The notes beneath the pieces were generated by a model. It searched no databases. It was given only the letters and a program-made list of their open reading frames with translations, and had not been told where the DNA came from. From Oscillospiraceae bacterium (lineage in GTDB: Bacteria; Bacillota; Clostridia; Oscillospirales; Ruminococcaceae): DNA of 39,752 bases. Shown here piece after piece: positions 35,134-39,752 of the stretch; the first letter of the stretch is position 1, and each line of letters opens with the position of its first letter. The stretch covers positions 1-39,752 of the forward strand of contig JAFSIC010000016.1 of NCBI GenBank assembly GCA_017439985.1, read 5' to 3'. A program made the translations under genes and the position numbers.

Positions 35134-35202
35134 AGACGGTCGGCATATAAGCTTTTACACTTCCCCGCGGTACTCCGCGAATTCCGTCAGTCATGTAAAA
35201 GC
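35129..35202 (-). promoter_or_regulatory. ZTP riboswitch (pfl motif) upstream of pflB
   Basis: P1 is a perfect 9-bp helix GCUUUUACA/UGUAAAAGC (35202-35194 with 35159-35151). Inside are UGACUGACGGAA, a 5-bp P2 (CGCGG/CCGCG, AGUA loop) and GGGGAAG. After a linker comes GCCGACCGUCUGGGCA. The pseudoknot GACGG (35188-35184) with CCGUC (35139-35135) forms 5 bp and differs in sequence from the form I remember from reference aptamers, which would be covariation. Position ahead of pflB fits the class. Predicted to be an ON switch. Confidence 0.9.
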
Positions 35203-35210
35203 GACAGCTT

Positions 35211-35224
35211 TGTGAAATATCACA
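35211..35224. promoter_or_regulatory. TGTGA-N4-TCACA palindrome at the pflB transcription start
   Basis: Two 5-bp half-sites with a 4-bp centre lie about 6 to 19 bases after the predicted start site. The half-sites resemble those of Rex or CRP/FNR-type regulators, but the 4-bp spacing matches neither standard form exactly. It could give redox control on top of the riboswitch. Confidence 0.4.
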
Positions 35225-35236
35225 CTGTCCAATATT

Positions 35237-35265
35237 ATAATACCAAGCCCGCTCGACGATGTCAA
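35237..35265 (-). promoter_or_regulatory. Promoter of pflB-pflA
   Basis: Consensus TTGACA (35265-35260), 17-bp spacer and TATTAT (35242-35237) on the minus strand; start near 35230, so the riboswitch begins about 28 nt into the transcript. Confidence 0.8.
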
Positions 35266-35275
35266 GTAGCTGAAA

Positions 35276-35311
35276 AAGAAAATCCCCCAATACGGTATAG
35301 TATTGGGGGAT
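35276..35311 (-). terminator. Intrinsic terminator of fhs
   Basis: Perfect 12-bp stem (35282-35293 with 35300-35311, CCCCCAATAC core), GGTATA loop and TTTTCTTTTT on the minus strand. It insulates fhs from the pflB promoter that begins 11 bp further on. Confidence 0.92.
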
Positions 35312-35323
35312 CCAAATCAAGAA

Positions 35324-37000
35324 TTAGAACAGACCGGAGATCTTGCCGGTGGAATCTACGTCGATACGTTCAGCGGCAGGAACTTTTGGCAGACCAGGCA
35401 TGGTCATGATCTCGCCGGTGAGAGCAACGATGAAGCCTGCACCTGCGGAAACTTTCAGGTTGCGAACCTGAACTTTGAAGCCTCTTGGTGCACCCAGCAG
35501 AGCAGCATTATCGGAGAAGCTGTACTGAGTTTTTGCCATACAGATTGGCAGGTTGCCGAAGCCCAGTGCGTTCAGATTTGCCATCTGTTTTTTCGCACCC
35601 GGAGTCAGTTCAACGCCGTCGCCATGATAAATTTTGGTAACGATGGCATTGAGTTTTTCTTCGATGGACATTTCGGTGTCGTAGCAGAAGGTGAAGTCGT
35701 TTGGCTGTTCGCAGAGACGAACCACTTCGTTAGCCAGCTCGATACCGCCGTCGCCGCCTTTGCCCCAAACTTCGGACAGAGCAACGTTAACGCCCAGTTC
35801 TTTGCATTTGTCTTCGATCAGTTTCAGCTCTGCTTCGCTGTCGGTTGGGAAGCGGTTGATCGCAACCACTGCAGGCAGTTTGTAAACGGTGGTGATGTTT
35901 TCAACGTGCTGCAGCAGGTTTGGCAGACCTTTTTCCAGAGCTTCCAGATTTTCGTTATTCAGATCAGCTTTTGCAACGCCGCCGTGATGTTTCAGTGCAC
36001 GAACGGTAGCTACTACTACAACGGCAGCAGGTTTCAGACCAGCCATGCGGCATTTGATGTCGAGGAATTTCTCAGCACCAAGGTCAGCACCGAAACCGGC
36101 TTCGGTAACAACGTAGTCGCCCAGTTTCAGAGCCATACGGGTAGCCATGATACTGTTGCAGCCATGAGCGATGTTTGCGAATGGACCGCCATGTACGAAC
36201 GCAGGGGTATGTTCCAGAGTCTGAACCAGATTTGGTTTCATTGCATCTTTCAGCAGAGCGCACATAGCGCCTTCTGCTTTCAGCTGTCTTGCGGTAACAG
36301 GTTCTTCTTTATAAGTATAACCAACAACGATGTTGCCCAGACGTTCTTTCAGGTCGTCCAGATCTCTTGCCAGACAGAGAACAGCCATGATTTCGGAAGC
36401 AACAGTGATGTCGTAACCGTCTTCACGAGGAGTACCGTTGATTCTGCCGCCCAGACCGTCGGTCACGAAGCGCAGCTGTCTGTCGTTCATATCCACGCAG
36501 CGTTTCCAGGTGATGCGGCGTGGGTCGATGTTCAGAGCGTTACCCTGATAGATGTGGTTATCCAGCATAGCTGCCAGCAGGTTGTTTGCTGCGCCGATGG
36601 CATGCATATCGCCGGTGAAGTGCAGGTTGATATCTTCCATTGGAACAACCTGTGCATAACCGCCGCCTGCAGCACCGCCTTTTACGCCGAATACAGGGCC
36701 GAGGGATGGCTCACGCAGTGCAACCACTACGTTTTTGCCGATTTTTTTCAGACCGTCAGCCAGACCAACAGTAGTGGTGGTTTTACCTTCACCTGCCGGG
36801 GTTGGGCTGATCGCAGTAACCAGAATCAGTTTGCCGTCCGGAGTATCTGCTTTTTCGGTCAGCATATTATAGTCAACTTTTGCTTTGTAATTGCCGTACT
36901 GTTCCAGATATTTTTCGTCAATACCTGCAGCTGCCGCGATGTCGCGGATATGGCTCATTGTCGTTTCCTGAGCAATTTCGATGTCGCTTTTGTAACCCAT
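35324..37000 (-). CDS. fhs: Formate-tetrahydrofolate ligase
   Basis: ATP-dependent formation of 10-formyl-THF from formate and THF, the entry of formate into one-carbon metabolism. The 558-residue product has normal length, the P-loop [38 protein letters not shown] and [19 protein letters not shown] 37000 follows AAAGGAGAA. Next to the formate-producing pflBA but separately transcribed. It supports purine synthesis and possibly reductive acetogenesis-type reactions; no other Wood-Ljungdahl gene is in view. Confidence 0.97.
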   Translation of the reverse strand: MGYKSDIEIAQETTMSHIRDIAAAAGIDEKYLEQYGNYKAKVDYNMLTEKADTPDGKLILVTAISPTPAGEGKTTTTVGLADGLKKIGKNVVVALREPSLGPVFGVKGGAAGGGYAQVVPMEDINLHFTGDMHAIGAANNLLAAMLDNHIYQGNALNIDPRRITWKRCVDMNDRQLRFVTDGLGGRINGTPREDGYDITVASEIMAVLCLARDLDDLKERLGNIVVGYTYKEEPVTARQLKAEGAMCALLKDAMKPNLVQTLEHTPAFVHGGPFANIAHGCNSIMATRMALKLGDYVVTEAGFGADLGAEKFLDIKCRMAGLKPAAVVVVATVRALKHHGGVAKADLNNENLEALEKGLPNLLQHVENITTVYKLPAVVAINRFPTDSEAELKLIEDKCKELGVNVALSEVWGKGGDGGIELANEVVRLCEQPNDFTFCYDTEMSIEEKLNAIVTKIYHGDGVELTPGAKKQMANLNALGFGNLPICMAKTQYSFSDNAALLGAPRGFKVQVRNLKVSAGAGFIVALTGEIMTMPGLPKVPAAERIDVDSTGKISGLF

Positions 37001-37052
37001 AGAACATTCTCCTTTTCGTTTGTAGTATCCGAAGCGGGTCTCATTACTTTTT

Positions 37053-37081
37053 ATTATACGTTTCTTACACTGTGATGTCAA
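37053..37081 (-). promoter_or_regulatory. Promoter of fhs
   Basis: Full consensus TTGACA (37081-37076), 17-bp spacer and TATAAT (37058-37053) on the minus strand, with a short leader of about 46 nt and no riboswitch seen. Confidence 0.85.
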
Positions 37082-37100
37082 CGCTCCCGCTCCCTGCAAT

Positions 37101-37754
37101 TTACAGGAATGAAGCGATAAACTGCGCTGTTTTTCTTGCAATACGCTTGTGACCTTCTGCAGAAGGATGCAGACCGTCCGGCAGAGTACAGGAACGCATT
37201 TCCGCTGTTTCCGAATTGATGTTGCTCATGCTGAACAGATCAAGCACAGGGATCGCATAGTATTCTGCCATTTCCAAGAGGGCGTCACGATAATCTTTCA
37301 AGATATGTCCGTCCTGATTCTGCTCGGTCCAGTAAGGATACTCCTTGAATCCATTGACACGCATCGGAGACAACAGCATGATCTCACCCTGCGGATTATC
37401 TTTCAGCAGAGTCTTGATAATATGCTCCAGTGCACCGCAGAAGGTATTGATATCGCCATTCCCTCTCTGTCCCAATGGAACAGAGTTCATGAAATCATTA
37501 ACGCCGCCGAAAATAATGCAAAGGTCGTAGTCTCGTTTGATCTCCTCAAAGCGTTCCACAAACGGAGCCTCTTTGCGGCGGGTACAAACTGCCACCGTAC
37601 TGCCGCTGACAGCGTGCTTCACGATTTGAGCTTGCGGGAAGATCTCCTGCAGAAACTCTGCCCAGCCATAGCCGTCATTGCCTGCACCGCAGGTAATGCT
37701 GTCGCCGAGACAAACGATTTTCTTGTCACACCAGTAGTCATAACCCATTTTCAT
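37101..37754 (-). CDS. SGNH/GDSL-family hydrolase
   Basis: Predicted esterase or lipase of the SGNH fold, 217 residues, with no signal peptide and so probably cytoplasmic. Block I is [11 protein letters not shown] with the nucleophile Ser, block III is [12 protein letters not shown], and block V is [16 protein letters not shown] with the Asp-x-x-His pair. The AGGAGG site lies inside the end of the trmO gene 1 bp upstream, so the two are coupled. Substrate unknown. Confidence 0.88.
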   Translation of the reverse strand: MKMGYDYWCDKKIVCLGDSITCGAGNDGYGWAEFLQEIFPQAQIVKHAVSGSTVAVCTRRKEAPFVERFEEIKRDYDLCIIFGGVNDFMNSVPLGQRGNGDINTFCGALEHIIKTLLKDNPQGEIMLLSPMRVNGFKEYPYWTEQNQDGHILKDYRDALLEMAEYYAIPVLDLFSMSNINSETAEMRSCTLPDGLHPSAEGHKRIARKTAQFIASFL

Positions 37755-37755
37755 G

Positions 37756-38451
37756 TTAGCCCTCCTGTTCCATATCCATCACGGTCAAAATGCCGTTATT
37801 CACCTTAAAATGCAGCTCAAAGCCCGCAAAACTCAGGCCATAGAGCCTCTCCGGATCGTCCTGATAGGCAGGTCGTGGATCCTGCGATAAAATACCCAAC
37901 AAAGCTGCCTGTTTTTCTTTCGGAAGTTTGTTCAATAGCTCCTGCGGAATCTCCACCTGAATGGAGTAGTCTTTCTTTTCCGCTGCGAAACCGCCACGGG
38001 CCTCCGGGTGGCTGTCCACGTAGGGGAGGTATGGCTTGATGTCGTAAATTGGCGTGCCGTCCAGCAGATCCGCTCCGGCAACGATAAGTGCCGGTCCATC
38101 CTCCGCATCCCAGTCAACCTGCAGCAGCTTCACGCAGGAAAGCCCCATAGGATTCGGGCGAAACGGCGCTCTTGTTGCAAAAACACCGATGCGGGTGTTT
38201 CCGCCCAATCTCGGCGGACGCACAGTCGGATGCCACGCATCGTGTTTATTCGCGCTGAAGCGCCAGATGAGCCAGAGATAATCAAAATCCTCGATGCCTC
38301 TCAAAGCCTCCGGATTGCGGCAGTAAGGTTCCAGTACAATGCGCGCCGTCAGTTCTTCCACCAGTCCGCTTTGACGAGGGATACCGAATTTCTCCTTGAA
38401 GTCGGTTTGAATATGAGCGATTGGCTCCATGATAAAGGTTTCGCTGGACAA
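37756..38451 (-). CDS. trmO: tRNA (N6-threonylcarbamoyladenosine37-N6)-methyltransferase TrmO
   Basis: SAM-dependent methylation of t6A37 in ANN-decoding tRNA-Thr (YaeB/TsaA family). Signatures are IAHIQTDFKEKFGIPRQSG, DFDYLWLIWRF, RPPRLGGNTRIGVFATRAPF, RPNPMGLSCVKL and LDGTPIYDIKPYLPY. The start is taken as TTG 38451, 7 nt after AAGGAGG; ATG 38430 would remove only seven residues. At 231 residues the length fits the family with its C-terminal extension. Couples to the SGNH hydrolase gene. Confidence 0.92.
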   Translation of the reverse strand: MSSETFIMEPIAHIQTDFKEKFGIPRQSGLVEELTARIVLEPYCRNPEALRGIEDFDYLWLIWRFSANKHDAWHPTVRPPRLGGNTRIGVFATRAPFRPNPMGLSCVKLLQVDWDAEDGPALIVAGADLLDGTPIYDIKPYLPYVDSHPEARGGFAAEKKDYSIQVEIPQELLNKLPKEKQAALLGILSQDPRPAYQDDPERLYGLSFAGFELHFKVNNGILTVMDMEQEG

Positions 38452-38508
38452 AATGCCGCCTCCTTTTTGGCTGTAACACTGAATTTTTAGAGAAAACTTC
38501 CAAAATCC

Positions 38509-38539
38509 TTGACATGAAGTCAGCTCTAAGTGTTATAAT
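38509..38539 (+). promoter_or_regulatory. Promoter of the DUF362 gene
   Basis: TTGACA (38509-38514), a long 19-bp spacer and TATAAT (38534-38539) with TG one base before it (extended -10). An AT-rich 7-bp hairpin (38552-38558 with 38565-38571) follows in the 80-nt leader. Confidence 0.65.
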
Positions 38540-38625
38540 GCTATCGTAAAGTAATATCTTCTTAGATATTATCCTTTCACAAGAAAAAAGTCAATGAACA
38601 ATCAAATATATGGAGGTCGATTCCT

Positions 38626-39489
38626 ATGAAATCCAAAGTTTACTTCTCCAGAACCATCACTCCAGAGAAAGTTCTTGAACTCTACGAACTGCTGGACAAA
38701 AAACTGGAAGGCAAAGTAGCGATCAAACTGCACTCCGGTGAACCTGGCAACCAGAACTTCCTGCGTCCTGATTTCTGGAAACCAATCATTGATTCCGTTG
38801 GCGGTACCGTTGTTGAATGCAATACCGCTTACGAAGGTGAACGCAACACCACCGAAAAACATCTGAAAACCATCGAAAAACATGGTTGGAGCACTGTTTT
38901 CCCATTCGACCTGATGGATGCAGAAGGCCCTGACATGGAACTGGATATTCCAAACGGTAAAATCATCAAAAAGAACTACGTTGGTAAAAATCTGAAAAAC
39001 TATGATTCCATGCTGGTTCTGTCCCACTTCAAAGGTCATCCGATGGGCGGCTTCGGCGGCGCGCTGAAACAGCTCTCCATCGGCGTTGCTTCCACTCTGG
39101 GTAAAAACAACATCCACGGTGCAGGCGATACCAGCGCATGGACCAAAAATCATGATGCCTTCCTCGAAGCAATGGCAGACGCTGCTGAATCCGTTGTTAA
39201 ATACTTCAACGGCAACGCAGTTTACATCAACGTAATGAAAAATATGTCCGTTGACTGCGACTGCTGCGCAAAAGCGGAAGACCCATGCATGAAAGACATC
39301 GGTATCCTGATCTCTCTGGACCCAATCGCTATCGACCAGGCTTGTCTGGATCTGGTTTACGCTTCCGAAGACCCAGGTAAAGATCACCTGATCGAACGTA
39401 TCGAAAGCCGCAACGGTATCCTCACCGTAGAAGCTGCTGCAGCTCTGGGCTACGGCTCTCGCGAATACGAACTGATCGAAGTAAAATAG
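38626..39489 (+). CDS. DUF362-domain protein
   Basis: A 287-residue cytoplasmic protein of the DUF362 family, a domain often linked to Fe-S proteins in anaerobes. It lacks the C-terminal ferredoxin domain found in longer members. Recognisable stretches are KVAIKLHSGEPGNQNFLRPD, LSHFKGHPMGGFGGALKQLS and a cysteine group VDCDCCAKAEDPCM that might bind a metal. The codon use is strongly biased like the ribosomal genes, suggesting high expression. ATATGGAGG precedes the ATG. Function unknown. Confidence 0.87.
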   Translation: MKSKVYFSRTITPEKVLELYELLDKKLEGKVAIKLHSGEPGNQNFLRPDFWKPIIDSVGGTVVECNTAYEGERNTTEKHLKTIEKHGWSTVFPFDLMDAEGPDMELDIPNGKIIKKNYVGKNLKNYDSMLVLSHFKGHPMGGFGGALKQLSIGVASTLGKNNIHGAGDTSAWTKNHDAFLEAMADAAESVVKYFNGNAVYINVMKNMSVDCDCCAKAEDPCMKDIGILISLDPIAIDQACLDLVYASEDPGKDHLIERIESRNGILTVEAAAALGYGSREYELIEVK

Positions 39490-39499
39490 TCCTCTCCAA

Positions 39500-39526
39500 G
39501 CAGGCGCCAAAAGCGCCTGCTTTTTT
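39500..39526 (+). terminator. Intrinsic terminator of the DUF362 gene
   Basis: GCAGGCGC / GCGCCTGC (39500-39507 with 39513-39520), CAAAA loop, then six T. Confidence 0.93.
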
Positions 39527-39538
39527 CTTTTTTCTCGG

Positions 39539-39567
39539 TTGACAAACCTCCCCGCTCCATGTAAAAT
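39539..39567 (+). promoter_or_regulatory. Promoter of the tRNA-like RNA and tRNA-Arg transcript
   Basis: Consensus TTGACA (39539-39544), 17-bp spacer and TAAAAT (39562-39567). Start predicted near 39574, 10 nt before the tRNA-like palindrome. No separate strong promoter is seen before the tRNA at 39707. Confidence 0.75.
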
Positions 39568-39583
39568 GAACTCAATGCGGCAC

Positions 39584-39687
39584 GCCTCCGTAGTTAAGTG
39601 GATATAATAAACCCCTCCTAAGGTAGCGTTACAACGCTCACCTTGGAAAAACCTTAGGAGGGAGCTGAGTCCGATAACTACGGGGGC
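39584..39687 (+). ncRNA. tRNA-Arg(CCT)-like inverted-repeat RNA of unknown function
   Basis: The first 40 nt read as the 5' half of a tRNA-Arg(CCT): 7-nt acceptor strand GCCTCCG, TA, D-arm GTTA-AGTGGATA-TAAT, A, then AACCC and the anticodon loop CTCCTAA. The expected 3' half with a T-arm is missing. Instead the second half is complementary to the first: 39675-39687 pairs 13 of 13 with 39584-39596, and 39652-39662 pairs 11 of 11 with 39613-39623. A competing local hairpin (39618-39646) uses the same CCTAAGGT strand. Could be a degenerate tRNA or a bistable regulatory RNA. Confidence 0.55.
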
Positions 39688-39706
39688 TGACAAAAAAATT
39701 TAATAT

Positions 39707-39752
39707 GTCCCAATAGCTCAGTTGGATAGAGCACACGCCTCCTAAGCGTGGG
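39707..39752 (+). tRNA. tRNA-Arg(CCT), 5' part, cut by window edge
   Basis: Acceptor strand GTCCCAA, TA, D-arm GCTCAGTTGGATAGAGC, A, and a perfect anticodon stem CACGC/GCGTG around loop CTCCTAA, giving anticodon CCT (Arg, AGG codons). The window ends just after the anticodon stem. Confidence 0.93.

Noticed and set aside
39616-39628. Match of TCCTAAGGTAGCG to the conserved 23S rRNA segment known as the I-CeuI homing-endonuclease site
   Set aside because: Only 13 nt match and the surrounding sequence is unlike 23S rRNA; the tRNA-Arg-like reading explains the left part better, so this is probably coincidence.
39584-39687. Group I intron in tRNA-Arg(CCT), or a retron msr-msd RNA with flanking inverted repeats
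   Set aside because: At about 104 nt it is far too short for a group I intron, and no tRNA 3' exon with a T-arm is found. For a retron, no reverse transcriptase is in view and a tRNA gene follows directly.
1-39752. CRISPR arrays, insertion sequences, prophage genes, toxin-antitoxin pairs
   Set aside because: No regularly spaced direct repeats, transposase or phage signatures, or paired small toxin genes were seen on either strand.

Overview
The window looks like chromosome from an anaerobic Gram-positive Firmicute of class Clostridia, probably a gut Oscillospirales or Lachnospirales relative (inference). Supporting features are the fused S10/spc/alpha ribosomal cluster with rpsD inside the alpha part and a small KOW gene between map and infA, a proline T-box ahead of an archaeal-type ProS, pyruvate formate-lyase with its activase, formate-tetrahydrofolate ligase, an EFR1-type ferredoxin, TTGACA/TATAAT promoters and strong AGGAGG ribosome binding sites. 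No insertion sequence, prophage or CRISPR array was seen; most of the window is core genome.

Layout. 1-3.9 kb: minus-strand ribose ABC transporter operon rbsD-rbsA-rbsC-rbsB, with rbsB cut by the window edge. 4.0-6.8 kb: family 2 glycosyltransferase, EFR1 ferredoxin and HAD phosphatase. 6.8-9.3 kb: two tandem paralogous amidohydrolases. 9.4-25.3 kb: a single-direction run of 32 genes from rpsJ to rplQ, including secY, adk, map, infA and rpoA, with a promoter and a long structured leader ahead of rpsJ and one clear terminator after rplQ. 25.6-27.8 kb (plus strand): a zinc-ribbon protein, then the T-box and proS. 27.8-29.6 kb (minus): padR, DUF1700 and DUF4097 envelope-stress-like operon. 29.7-31.5 kb (minus): aroE, aroK and an unknown membrane-anchored protein. 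31.7-32.1 kb (plus): a stand-alone acpP. 32.1-37.1 kb (minus): pflB-pflA behind a ZTP (pfl-motif) riboswitch, and fhs. 37.1-38.5 kb (minus): an SGNH hydrolase and TrmO. 38.5-39.5 kb (plus): a DUF362 protein. 39.5-39.75 kb (plus): a promoter, an unusual tRNA-Arg-like inverted-repeat RNA, and the first 46 nt of a genuine tRNA-Arg(CCT).

The metabolic genes form a recognisable one-carbon theme. PflB/PflA make formate and acetyl-CoA, Fhs charges formate onto tetrahydrofolate, and the riboswitch ahead of pflB responds to ZMP/ZTP, the purine intermediate that accumulates when 10-formyl-THF is short. The most interesting material is in RNA rather than protein: (1) the tRNA-Arg(CCT)-like palindrome at 39.58-39.69 kb; (2) a well-folded RNA with a GAAA tetraloop in the rpsJ-rplC spacer; (3) a rpsJ leader with a bipartite hairpin and an intrinsic terminator, suggesting attenuation of the whole ribosomal cluster; and (4) the ZTP switch next to a redox-type palindrome at pflB. 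All RNA folds were worked out by hand from base complementarity and have not been computed.
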